In this document: in pieces, positions 44,322 through 52,877 of the stretch
Layout of the letters: every line of letters begins with the position of its first letter
Position numbering within the stretch: the stretch's first letter is position 1
Assembly: GCF_000426825.1 (NCBI RefSeq)
Contig: NZ_AUGC01000001.1
Coordinates: 424,044 to 488,043, forward strand
From: Thermonema rossianum DSM 10300
GTDB taxonomy: Bacteria > Bacteroidota > Bacteroidia > Cytophagales > Thermonemataceae
DNA length: 64,000 nucleotides
Direction of reading: 5' to 3'
The notes under the pieces: model-generated
What the model was told of the DNA's origin: nothing
The model's input: only the letters and a program-made list of their open reading frames with translations
Database searches by the model: none
Program-made: the position numbers and the translations under genes

Positions 44322-44580
44322 TTGCTATTCGAGCGCAGCATGGATGTAGCCTGTCATCTCGTACCTCACGCGACTTGGCATTTCGAACGAGCGCAGCGAA
44401 GCATGTCATTTCGAACCGAACGCAGTGAGGTGAGAAATCTCGAGCTCATTAAACCAAATTTATTTTTTTGTTGTGTCGAACGAAGTGAGACGCCTCGTCA
44501 AGCCAAGCTTTTCTTTCCAAAAAGAGATTTCTCGCTTGCGCTCGAAATGACAAAGAGGGAATCGAGGTGACAAAGGAAAG
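44322..44580. repeat. REP/MITE-like dispersed repeat patch
   Basis: Several imperfect copies of a motif like TGTCATTTCGAnCGnAGCGnAG: near 44325, 44352-44403, 44404-44444 and 44473-44495, with an inverted copy at 44524-44552 (GAGATTTCTC...GAAATGACA). The facing copies can form a long stem. Such sequences occur as dispersed repeats in Bacteroidota genomes. The patch sits at the junction between CRISPR accessory genes and the Hsp70-helicase block. Confidence 0.75.
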
Positions 44581-44625
44581 GGCGAGATGAAAAAAGGTGG
44601 TTGAAAGTGAACGGGGCAAGAAAAA

Positions 44626-44676
44626 CAGCAGAAAAAGACTCAGCTCTATAAGCTTACGGTGTCTTACAGAGCTGAG
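44626..44676 (-). terminator. Terminator of the Hsp70-helicase block
   Basis: CTCAGCTCT (44639-44647) pairs with AGAGCTGAG (44668-44676). On the minus strand the stem is followed by TCTTTTTC. Confidence 0.7.
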
Positions 44677-44712
44677 CAGAGTGCCGGCAAGCCAAACGCT
44701 TTTGCAAGGCGC

Positions 44713-46884
44713 TTACAGGTTATAGAACATATACCGCATTTGTTCGTCGTAAACAATTAAATCCGATTGTGCACGTAGCAGACCGTCAGCCAGTTTAAAA
44801 GGAATAGGCTGCTGGTGTCCCATGTAGATAAGAGCACTTTCATACCACCGGTATTTTTTCAGCAATGGGCGAAGCAAACGAATCAGCTCGTAGTTCTCTT
44901 CCGACAGATTGAGATGATAAAGCAGTACTTCCTTTCCATGGAGCTTTTGAAGTTGCCGGCGCAAAATCATCTCTTTTTGCAGTTTCTTTTCGTCTTCATC
45001 TGCAAAAGGCGCGGGTGTGCTCGGCAGAGAAGTAAGCGGTGCCTGTTTACCGGTGCTGCCTTTCTTTTTTTGTTTCGGAGTACTTTGGGAAGTATCCGGT
45101 GAGGGAGTATCAAAAAGGCTTGCTTGCTGTTGCCATGGACTTGCCGTGGTCAAATTGATGCAAATCACTTTTTCAGGCTTGACATCTTCTATCCAATGTG
45201 CCAGCCATAGCTGCCCAATGTGACTCAGCAGGTAGTTGTCAATGGCAATGAACAATACTTTGGCTTGGGGCAGCAGGCTGCTCAGTGCTTGCAGGCGTTT
45301 GGGATGAAACAGCTCTAAGTTTTGCAGTTGTTCTATGCCTGCCTTTGTGCTGTAGATGCCCGCAGTTTGAGGGTGAGAGAGCTGCACGTCGCCATAAAGG
45401 CTGGCATCGTTTGTTTCCTCTTTTGTAAAATGCAGCAAGTTTACGGTTCTTTCGGGGATAGGCCACTTCTTGGGAGGGAGAGTGTAAAACAGCAGGCTGT
45501 TTTCCTGCAGGCTTTTCCATGCCACAGCTATATAGCAATGCCGGAAAAACCAGCTTAAAGCATTGTTTCGTATCAGTAGCACCTGCTTTTGCTTACGCAA
45601 ACTTTGATTGAGCGCAGCAAGCACCTGTTGCCGTTCTTCTGCCGTTAAGTTTTCCCATGCTTTGTCTTTATTGAGGGTATGCCATAGCTCGTTGAGCCAG
45701 GTGGCCCCCCGTTTTTTTAGTAAAGGGTTTAGCCCTTCATAATAAGCCAGCAAGTGAGTGGCAAGGTTTTCTTCCTGTTGTGCCTGGAGCAGCTCTTTGA
45801 TGGCAGTTGAAAGAAGTGCCTTCTGCTTTCTTTTATCTTGTGTGGTAAGCTGTGCCAGCAACAAAGCTTGATATTCCAGATAGGCAAACACGTGCCGCCC
45901 ACTCGAAGCGATGAAGTAGTTATCGGCTTGGCGCACAAAAAAGCCTTTGAACAACAGGGCGTATAAGTAAATTTGTTCCAGTTCGTTGTAGGGCAGGCGC
46001 CTGTAAGCTTGGCGGAGCTCTTGTTCAAAAATACGGCGTTCGTCTTGGGGCGAGGCAGCATCATAGATACGTAAAAACAGCAAATAGCCCAGAATGATTT
46101 TGTACAAGGGCGTAAAAAGCGGTGGAATGTCGTCTTTCTCTATACGATAGGGCGTGCTTTTGAATTGCAAATACCACTGACGATGCGCTTCATCCATCTT
46201 GCCTTCTTCATTGAAGAGCTGGTCACGCAGAAACTGCGCAAACCAATACCAGCGCTGTACATGCACTGAGCTGGCTTCAAGCGAGTTGCCGCTAAAAGTA
46301 GCAGGTGGGTGAGGGGCTTGTGCCAAAAGGGTAGCCAGTGAGTTGAGCAAAGGCATTTGGGTCAAATGTTCGGCATCCAAGCGCCGGAAAAGTTCTTGGA
46401 GGTATTGCTCTGAGTCTTGCTTTTTCAGTTCAGCGTGTTTGTAATGCCACACAAAAGCATAAAGCAAGGCACGTCTGAAACGCCGGAACTGCTGCAAGGG
46501 GCGGCTGCTTTCTTCCTGAAAAGAAACAGGGGGCATTTCTTCCGGAGCCCCTTTTTTGGAGGCTTTGCCTTTCGAAGCGTCAATCATGCCGGCCGGAATG
46601 CCAAAAATATGCTGCAAAGTGTCGGCTATGGCTTCGCCTTTTACCGTAAATGAGAGCACGCTGCTGAGTGGTATTAAGAAAATACTGTTGTCCATTTGGT
46701 AAACAAACTTACTTTGCAGCTTTATTTTATGAATGGCTTCGGGAGGAGTGTTTTGAAGACGCTCGTCGGATACGATCCAGAGCTTGTTGTTCAAAAAGTT
46801 GTAAAGCTCTTGGGTACTTAGGGTAATGCTTGTATTTACCTTTGTTTTTTTGGCTGTTGTTTTCTTGCTTGTTGTCATGGTCAT
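44713..46884 (-). CDS. Large protein of unknown function
   Basis: 723 residues, no family recognised. The start is basic (TSKKTTAKKTK); residues ~20-90 look like a beta-rich folded domain. The middle (~150-450) is strongly helical with repeated long helices that could be TPR-like. A later part (~540-570) reads KVLFIAIDNYLLSHIGQLWL, and ~590-640 is a low-complexity linker. The last ~80 residues are a folded domain ending RYMFYNL. It is encoded six bases after the C-half of the helicase, so it is cotranscribed with it. Confidence 0.55.
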   Translation of the reverse strand: MTMTTSKKTTAKKTKVNTSITLSTQELYNFLNNKLWIVSDERLQNTPPEAIHKIKLQSKFVYQMDNSIFLIPLSSVLSFTVKGEAIADTLQHIFGIPAGMIDASKGKASKKGAPEEMPPVSFQEESSRPLQQFRRFRRALLYAFVWHYKHAELKKQDSEQYLQELFRRLDAEHLTQMPLLNSLATLLAQAPHPPATFSGNSLEASSVHVQRWYWFAQFLRDQLFNEEGKMDEAHRQWYLQFKSTPYRIEKDDIPPLFTPLYKIILGYLLFLRIYDAASPQDERRIFEQELRQAYRRLPYNELEQIYLYALLFKGFFVRQADNYFIASSGRHVFAYLEYQALLLAQLTTQDKRKQKALLSTAIKELLQAQQEENLATHLLAYYEGLNPLLKKRGATWLNELWHTLNKDKAWENLTAEERQQVLAALNQSLRKQKQVLLIRNNALSWFFRHCYIAVAWKSLQENSLLFYTLPPKKWPIPERTVNLLHFTKEETNDASLYGDVQLSHPQTAGIYSTKAGIEQLQNLELFHPKRLQALSSLLPQAKVLFIAIDNYLLSHIGQLWLAHWIEDVKPEKVICINLTTASPWQQQASLFDTPSPDTSQSTPKQKKKGSTGKQAPLTSLPSTPAPFADEDEKKLQKEMILRRQLQKLHGKEVLLYHLNLSEENYELIRLLRPLLKKYRWYESALIYMGHQQPIPFKLADGLLRAQSDLIVYDEQMRYMFYNL

Positions 46885-46890
46885 TGTTGT

Positions 46891-47502
46891 TTAGAAGTCG
46901 AACTCATCGGGCGAAGCTTCGGTGCTGAGTGTATAACCTTCTATATCGCGCAATTCGGGGATGCAATCAGGTTCCCGTATGAGATACAGGTTTTCGTTGG
47001 CACGGGTCAAGGCTACAAATACGTTTTGCATGAGGCGTTGTTCCGCGCGCATGCGCTGCACAGACGTAAGGCTTTGATTGAAACCAAACACAATGAGTGT
47101 TTCGAACTCTAAGCCTTTGAGTGAGTGGGTGGTAATGAGCAATGCTCTTCTTTCATCTTCGAAATTATAGGTGCGCAGCGATGTGTTTTTGGTGGAGAAG
47201 AAGGTGCGCGTAGGACCTAAATAATAGTGTAGCCCTTCCAACAGCCGGCGTTCAGGGGCAGCAATGGCAATACGCTGGCGTTTCTGCAAGTTGATGTTCA
47301 GTATGTCGCGGATACGCTCGAATGTTTCGCTTTGGCTTCCGGTATCGATGATAAATGGCTTTTGGTCAGAGCTGCGATCGACCATGCTCTCCAGGTCATA
47401 GCCACTTACCGAAAAGCGCATGGCTGTTTGGGCAATACTGCGCCCGAAGCGATAGACTTTATTCAGGCGAAAATAGCGGAAATCTTTGGGTGGTGTTGGC
47501 AT
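46891..47502 (-). CDS. C-terminal half of a superfamily I helicase
   Basis: 203 residues. It carries the late motifs of UvrD/Rep-type helicases: LNKVYRFGRS (motif IV region), TTHSLKGLEFETLIVFGF (motif V) and QNVFVALTRANENLYLI (motif VI). No Walker A or DExx box is present. The preceding gene encodes exactly those missing motifs, so the two parts probably work as one enzyme or derive from a broken one. Between the two ORFs lie at least two in-frame stops on the minus strand. Confidence 0.75.
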   Translation of the reverse strand: MPTPPKDFRYFRLNKVYRFGRSIAQTAMRFSVSGYDLESMVDRSSDQKPFIIDTGSQSETFERIRDILNINLQKRQRIAIAAPERRLLEGLHYYLGPTRTFFSTKNTSLRTYNFEDERRALLITTHSLKGLEFETLIVFGFNQSLTSVQRMRAEQRLMQNVFVALTRANENLYLIREPDCIPELRDIEGYTLSTEASPDEFDF

Positions 47503-47539
47503 AACGACATGTTCGTTTACGGTTCATTCAAATGACAGG

Positions 47540-48436
47540 CTATGCATCCGGCATTACTTCCCAGTACATACGCATGAGGTTGTTCATCTTGATGCGCAGG
47601 CGGGTGCCCACGGCAAAAGCCGGGTCGCAGTCGATGGCATAATTGCCACTCACAGCCAAGCCCGCTTCTTTTACCACAAAATCGTTGGCTAAATCGCCGT
47701 TCAACAACAGCGATATGGTATGGGGGTTGTTGAGCTTTAACCTTTGCCAAACGCCCGAAGACGTAGCATGTGCTTGTGAGGGCGCCATGCGGAACCTTGT
47801 ATGTCCGCCAGATTCGCCGGTGTATGCCTGTTGCTTTTCTTCTGCGCCCGGCACAAACTCACTGTCGGCAGCATTGTTGAGCGTTTCGGGCGCGCGGCTG
47901 CCTACAAACGTTTCCCGGCTAATGTCGCCGTCATAAATGCGTTGGTCGAAATCGCCCAATACGATGAAATACTTGCCACATCGTGACAGAATTTCCCATT
48001 CACGCTGGCGAAAGTCCTGAATTTCATCCAACACAATGATGTCGGCAATATAAGGGACGCGGTCGAGGTGTATGCTACGCAAAAGACTGTTGTAAACGGC
48101 TTCGTAGTCTTCGTGGTAGCCACGGCTGTAGTGTATACCCTGACTGCGGGCTATGCTCCAGATAAACTTGTCTTTGGTATGGATAATAACATTGTTTTTA
48201 AGCCCCATGGCTTCGAACGATTTGAGCAGAAAGCCATAGAGCGAATGGTTGTACATGATGACAGCCGGGCGTAAAGAAGATTTTTTTACCAGCACGTTGA
48301 CACGGTGCAGCGCTACCAGCGTTTTGCCACTGCCCGGTGGTCCCTCGATGTATATGTTTTGCTCGTAGGGGGTGCAGGTAACGATGCTTTTTTGCGTAGC
48401 ATTTAAACTATCGAACGGAATCAGCCAATCTATCAT
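47540..48436 (-). CDS. N-terminal half of a superfamily I helicase with an extra domain
   Basis: 298 residues. Motifs of the first helicase half are clear: Walker A EGPPGSGKTLVAL (about 30-42), DExx-type IIVLDEIQDFRQ and motif III IVLGDFDQRIYDG. After residue ~185 the sequence changes to about 110 residues unlike helicases: SGGHTRFRMAPSQ, then a strand-rich part with LLLNGDL, AGLAVSGNYAI and FAVGTRLRIKM, loosely similar to PilZ-like or other small beta domains. The second helicase half is encoded 37 bases downstream. The frame ends in TAG. It follows the Hsp70-like gene by 12 bases. Confidence 0.75.
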   Translation of the reverse strand: MIDWLIPFDSLNATQKSIVTCTPYEQNIYIEGPPGSGKTLVALHRVNVLVKKSSLRPAVIMYNHSLYGFLLKSFEAMGLKNNVIIHTKDKFIWSIARSQGIHYSRGYHEDYEAVYNSLLRSIHLDRVPYIADIIVLDEIQDFRQREWEILSRCGKYFIVLGDFDQRIYDGDISRETFVGSRAPETLNNAADSEFVPGAEEKQQAYTGESGGHTRFRMAPSQAHATSSGVWQRLKLNNPHTISLLLNGDLANDFVVKEAGLAVSGNYAIDCDPAFAVGTRLRIKMNNLMRMYWEVMPDA

Positions 48437-48448
48437 GTCTTTTGGAAA

Positions 48449-50776
48449 TTAGGTTGAGTGCTTTCTTGGCAACGAAGGTGCATGCAGCAGGTTGTTCTCT
48501 TCAATATTTTTTGCGCCCTGTTCACCGGATTCGGTGGACAGATTCAGATTTTCACCTACAATTTTTGCAATTTTTTGCATTTTCGAAAGGTCGGCACCTC
48601 CTCCCACTTTTATTTTACCACTCTTTACTTCTTCTACAAGTTGTTGCATGAGCGGGCGGGCTGCTTCGTTGCCTTTGAGCCGGTGCAACAGCAAAGCCCG
48701 CCGCATACGCAACGAAGGTCCTTGGCGCAGTGTTTCGGGTAAGTTTTCCAGATAATGCAGAGCTGCTTCGGCACCTTGCCGGCGCTCTATCACCAGCGAA
48801 TGGTTGTGGTGCAGGTATTCGGCATTGGGAGCATAGCGGATGGCTTCTTTGAGAAAGTGTTCGGCTTTATCGAAGTAGTTTCTGTGCCAATAGGCAATGT
48901 AAAGATAATTGAGCACACTGGGGTCGGTGCCGTCGAATAGTTCACAATAATGTTCGGCCACTTCTGCCAAGCGTTGGTAGTTGCCGGTATCGAAGTATTG
49001 GCGCATGAGCTCTTTGAGAATGCGCCTTTGCTCGGCTGTTTTGCCTTGCTTGATGGCTTGCTGCAGGTCTTCGAGCAAGGGCGCGTCGGCACTGCCTTGA
49101 TGCCGTTGCCCTTCCACGCTGATTTTTTTGCGAAAGTTGCCGTCGATGTAAAGGCTGACTTCTATGATTTTTTCTTCATTGACGACCGTATGCAGTTCAA
49201 TGTGTGACTGGAGTGAGGGGGGGCTGTCGAACCGCAGATGTATGTTGCCAATGGGGTGTGAGGCATCGTGCAGGCACAGGGGGATGTCTATGGTCGATTG
49301 CAGATTGGACTGCAGGCGAAAGCCCCCCACGCGTGCTTCTAAAGGCAGCGGGGTGCCTTGCGCAGCAATAGGGTAAAAGCCTTCGCGGGTGAGCACACCG
49401 ATTGTGTCGGAAAGCACCGGGCGTATGAGCTCACGCCCTATGGCATGACGGAAGAAAGAAAGCACCGCAGCCCCTTTGGCTACCAGCAGGTCGGGCGTGG
49501 GTGGCAGTATCACTTGACTTTTGGGAAACAGGCGCCGCACGCCTTCCACGAAATAGGGGTTTTGCACGCTGCCACCGGCAAGCAACACATGCGTAATTTG
49601 GGCTTTGGTCATGGATGCCTTGTCTAAAATGTCATTTACCATGAGGGGCACGGTGTGCAATTCTTTTTCAATGGTGGAAAAATGGTAAGGCTCATGTGTA
49701 AACAGCAGTTCGGTGGCTTCGCGCAGCTGACGCGCCGAAAGCGTCAGGCTCAAAGTAACTGCTTCGCCGGTGTTTAGTTCAATATCTTGCAGTTGTTCCT
49801 GTTGTTCGTCGAGGCAGGGCAGCACCGAAGCCCGGTCGTCAGCCGGTGCCGTGGCGGTCAGGCGTTGCGAAAGACGTATTTTAAGCTTTTCCATCAGTGC
49901 GCAGAGGCGCTCAACGAGCAGGTGCGCACCGGTAGGCGAAGCGGGCACCGGCATTTGATCGAGCACGTATTTTTCCACCAGCAGGCGGTCGAGGTCCTGC
50001 CCCCCTACATCTTGATAGCGCGAAATGGCTACGTTGCGTATGAGTAAGCCATCGTGGGGGCTGTGGCGTACTTCCAATACCGAGAGGTCGCAGGTGCCGC
50101 CCCCAAAGTCAATGATAAGCCAGCGACTTTCTTGGGCGATGAGTTCTTGGCGCAGGGCAGGTTCCATTTCGTTCAAATAACCCACCAAAGCGGCATTGGG
50201 CTCATCGGCAAGCAGGCGTTTGCCTTCGGTTATGATTTGGGCATATTGCGCTGCGGCAAGCACGTCGTTGCGTTGGGCATGCTGAAACGAAGCCGGCACG
50301 GTTATGACCACCTGCGTCCATGGTACATCGCTCTGCATGATTTGTTTCCGGCAGTAATTCAATATTTTACCGGCAATCTTGGCCGGGTGGTTGTAGTCCG
50401 GGTGGGCAGCCCGCTGATAGTAAAAAACGGACGCGCTGATGCCCAAGTCCAGCTTGAAATGATAAAATAAGTTGCGATAACGCTCAAAACCGGGGCTGCC
50501 TTTGAGCTGATACACCTTCCGCCCTACATAGGGGCGCAGCTGTTCGTCGAGTGCCAAAGCAGAAGTGAGGTAGATGTCTTCGACAGGGGCATCGAGTGGC
50601 AGGGGCGAATATTGACGAAAGCGGACAAAGTCAATATGAAACTTAGCTGCATCGTGCATGGCTTGCTTGCCATCGATGCGGGCAACCAGTGTATGGGTGG
50701 TGCCTAAATCAATGCCATAATAATGAGGGTGCTGTTTGTCGAGCCGGGTGCCTGCCGGTAAAAGCCAGTGTGCCAT
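48449..50776 (-). CDS. Hsp70-like chaperone with TPR tail
   Basis: 775 residues. The Hsp70 ATPase is clear: YYGIDLGTTHTLVA (near 20), WLIIDFGGGTCDLS and HVLLAGGSVQNPYFV. A substrate-binding-like beta domain (about 470-580) follows, and the last ~190 residues contain tetratricopeptide-like helices (YLYIAYWHRNYFDKAEHFLK). The DnaK linker and EEVD tail are absent, so this is a specialised Hsp70. It is the first gene of the minus-strand block with the split helicase and the 723-aa protein, and its position inside the CRISPR island suggests a defence or stress role. Confidence 0.82.
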   Translation of the reverse strand: MAHWLLPAGTRLDKQHPHYYGIDLGTTHTLVARIDGKQAMHDAAKFHIDFVRFRQYSPLPLDAPVEDIYLTSALALDEQLRPYVGRKVYQLKGSPGFERYRNLFYHFKLDLGISASVFYYQRAAHPDYNHPAKIAGKILNYCRKQIMQSDVPWTQVVITVPASFQHAQRNDVLAAAQYAQIITEGKRLLADEPNAALVGYLNEMEPALRQELIAQESRWLIIDFGGGTCDLSVLEVRHSPHDGLLIRNVAISRYQDVGGQDLDRLLVEKYVLDQMPVPASPTGAHLLVERLCALMEKLKIRLSQRLTATAPADDRASVLPCLDEQQEQLQDIELNTGEAVTLSLTLSARQLREATELLFTHEPYHFSTIEKELHTVPLMVNDILDKASMTKAQITHVLLAGGSVQNPYFVEGVRRLFPKSQVILPPTPDLLVAKGAAVLSFFRHAIGRELIRPVLSDTIGVLTREGFYPIAAQGTPLPLEARVGGFRLQSNLQSTIDIPLCLHDASHPIGNIHLRFDSPPSLQSHIELHTVVNEEKIIEVSLYIDGNFRKKISVEGQRHQGSADAPLLEDLQQAIKQGKTAEQRRILKELMRQYFDTGNYQRLAEVAEHYCELFDGTDPSVLNYLYIAYWHRNYFDKAEHFLKEAIRYAPNAEYLHHNHSLVIERRQGAEAALHYLENLPETLRQGPSLRMRRALLLHRLKGNEAARPLMQQLVEEVKSGKIKVGGGADLSKMQKIAKIVGENLNLSTESGEQGAKNIEENNLLHAPSLPRKHST

Positions 50777-50955
50777 AGCGCTGCGCTTAAATGTTGCGGT
50801 GGAAGGTAAGTAAATATGTACTTGAAGCTAAAAAAGCTACAAGGAAAAAGCAAGCAAGTGCCCCGAAAAACAAGCTTGTCGTTTCCTTGTAGTGGAACCC
50901 TTGTTTTTTTAAATTGAAAGAACTTCAAGAGAAGCACCACCAAAAAAACGTTTTC
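50777..50955. promoter_or_regulatory. Divergent regulatory region with inverted repeat
   Basis: 179 bases between the divergent Hsp70-like and repeat-protein genes. An 11-base inverted repeat (CTACAAGGAAA, 50837-50847, and TTTCCTTGTAG, 50882-50892) spans 56 bases. Nearby, TTG (50887-50889) is followed 20 bases later by TAAATTGA (50910-50917), a weak promoter for the plus gene. The repeat could be a shared operator or an RNA hairpin. Confidence 0.45.
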
Positions 50956-52839
50956 ATGACACGCTCATATACCACACCACAAGATGATTTGATACAAGAG
51001 CTGCAAAATCGTTTGGCGGGGAGTGCCAAAGTGAAAAGCAGTAGAAAAACATTATGGCTTATGCCAAGCAATGAAAAGCTACCGGGGCAGTATGGCGAGT
51101 ATGTGGAGCTTGCGCCCAATCTGCATAGCGAATACTACCTTTTTAACCGCCTGCGTGAAATCGGTATTGAAGCAAAAGTTTCTCTCCGGACAAGAGGCTT
51201 TGCCTTGGAGGATGTGCGTTGCTTGCCTTATACTTACAAGGAGGTCGAAAATTATTATGGAGATGGGTATGAAAAAGTGCCGGATTATCCTAAAAGCAAG
51301 CTGCAGTTACACCCGCATGTGCAAAACTTATTAAGCCTTCTGGAGCGATTGGAGCAGCAAAAAGTGCCGGTAAAAGTAAAAAGACAGAGCCTGTATTCTT
51401 ACGAAATTGAGCTAAAACGGGGTTTTGAACCCACTACTTACGATGTGGTCAAAGACATGGCATGGCGCTACCTGAATCCGGGCAAAAAAATCCGGCGCTT
51501 GTATGCCTTCCTGAAACACCTGCAAGCAACCGGCATACCGGGAACGCTTAGGTTGTTAAGGAGCATCAGAATTGTAGTAAAATTGACGGTACAGGAAACA
51601 CAGGAGCTGCCTCAGAGTCCGGCGGCTTTAATCCCGGGTGAAAAGATAAGCAATATCTTTGAGGCATTGCAGCGGATGGAGCAAATGCAGATTCCATTGA
51701 ATATCGATGTTGTAGATTCGAGAACTTACCGGTTCAATATGCCGGATTTGCCTGTGCAACAAGTTACAAAGAATGTCTTGCTGGAGCGGCACATACTTGT
51801 GGAGCTGGAGCTGTACGAACGTCTGAAAAAGGTAGGGATAGAGGCAAGTGTAACAAAACGCTCCGGGCAAGAGCTGGAACTGACGCGGGTGTCTTTGAAA
51901 GACAAAGATACGCTGCATTGGCAGATGGACGACTCTGCTTGGTTCCAAAGAAGGCAAACACTTGTTGTTTTGGCAAAGCGCCTGGATGCAGCGGGCGCCA
52001 AAGGGCTGCTCGTGTATCGGCGCGAATATATGGGTTCGTATTACCAACTCAGAGAAATAGACTATGACCATATGCAGGTCAAGCCCTTTACTTTCCACTA
52101 CGTGAAGACTGAATCCTATATTTCAAGCAGAATCATCACGTACTACATGATGCAACAATTGCTTGAAAAGGTACATGTGAGTGCCCATATAAGGCGTGTT
52201 TCAGATAGGAGGTTCAACCTAACCAATGTGAAAATATTGGAAGACAGGCAAGAGCCCGTAAACGTAAAGCTGCCCGACTCTGCAAAGCGTATTAGGGATT
52301 TTCTTTTCCGCATGGAAGCAGCCCGCTTGCATTGCACGCTCCGGAAGTATAGTTCCATGTGGCAGATAAACGACCTTTCTGTCCCTCCGGAAGCAGAAGA
52401 GTGGCTGCCTCAAGGCTTGGAGGAAGAAGCCCGCCAATTGTTGTTTCTGGCAGAGCGCCTGGAAAATGCCGCTTGTTCAGCCCGGCTGTCGTTGAAAATG
52501 AAGCAAGGCAAAAGAGTAATTTTAATAAGTGAAATAGAACTGCTGCCGCCGGGGCAGGCAAAAGGGCAGGTGAAGCTCGAAGGTAATTTTCAACTGCTCA
52601 AAGACTTTTTAGCCTTCATGAAGGCGCAGCACATTCAAGCCCGTTTGTGGGTACGTGATTATGGCATGCTGTTGAGCGAGCTTATCATAGAAGGGTTGGA
52701 CACGAGCACTCTTGATGACCATCTGGTGGCACAGGCACTCGTAAAACGCCTGAAGGCTGCCGGCTGGCGTGGCAAGCTGGGCATACAAGGAAAAGGGGTG
52801 TTTGTACTTCAAAACTTGCAGCGCTTACAGGAAGAATAA
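50956..52839 (+). CDS. Protein of about eleven helix-hairpin repeats, unknown function
   Basis: 627 residues from the ATG at 50956; a TTG at 50914 gives 14 more codons. It is built of about eleven repeated units starting near positions 51135, 51325, 51496, 51652, 51808, 51964, 52141, 52294, 52438, 52600 and 52732, spaced 44 to 64 residues. Each unit has a helix like LxxRLxxxGI, a strand with basic residues (xAxLxxRx) and a second strand (YxLxxVxL); examples are ERLKKVGIEASVTKR and KRLKAAGWRGKLGIQ. I recognise no family. It has no enzyme motif, signal peptide or membrane segment. It lies between the Hsp70 block and the cas2 end of the adaptation genes, transcribed away from the Hsp70 gene. Confidence 0.6.
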   Translation: MTRSYTTPQDDLIQELQNRLAGSAKVKSSRKTLWLMPSNEKLPGQYGEYVELAPNLHSEYYLFNRLREIGIEAKVSLRTRGFALEDVRCLPYTYKEVENYYGDGYEKVPDYPKSKLQLHPHVQNLLSLLERLEQQKVPVKVKRQSLYSYEIELKRGFEPTTYDVVKDMAWRYLNPGKKIRRLYAFLKHLQATGIPGTLRLLRSIRIVVKLTVQETQELPQSPAALIPGEKISNIFEALQRMEQMQIPLNIDVVDSRTYRFNMPDLPVQQVTKNVLLERHILVELELYERLKKVGIEASVTKRSGQELELTRVSLKDKDTLHWQMDDSAWFQRRQTLVVLAKRLDAAGAKGLLVYRREYMGSYYQLREIDYDHMQVKPFTFHYVKTESYISSRIITYYMMQQLLEKVHVSAHIRRVSDRRFNLTNVKILEDRQEPVNVKLPDSAKRIRDFLFRMEAARLHCTLRKYSSMWQINDLSVPPEAEEWLPQGLEEEARQLLFLAERLENAACSARLSLKMKQGKRVILISEIELLPPGQAKGQVKLEGNFQLLKDFLAFMKAQHIQARLWVRDYGMLLSELIIEGLDTSTLDDHLVAQALVKRLKAAGWRGKLGIQGKGVFVLQNLQRLQEE

Positions 52840-52877
52840 CATCGCGCCGGGCTACTGCCATAGGGGCGTCTTGTGTC

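Larger units (their letters stand above)
44263..44712. other. Gene-free spacer with repeats and a terminator
   Basis: About 450 bases without a supported gene. It holds the REP-like repeat patch described separately and the hairpin that ends the minus-strand operon at its right side. No CRISPR unit is seen. Confidence 0.6.

Noticed and set aside
44322..44580. A possible CRISPR array
   Set aside because: The copies are imperfect, unevenly spaced and partly inverted, without regular unique spacers.
46891..48436. A simple frameshift or sequencing error splitting one helicase gene
   Set aside because: At least two stops lie in the junction, and ~110 unrelated residues end the first part, so one indel cannot restore a normal helicase.
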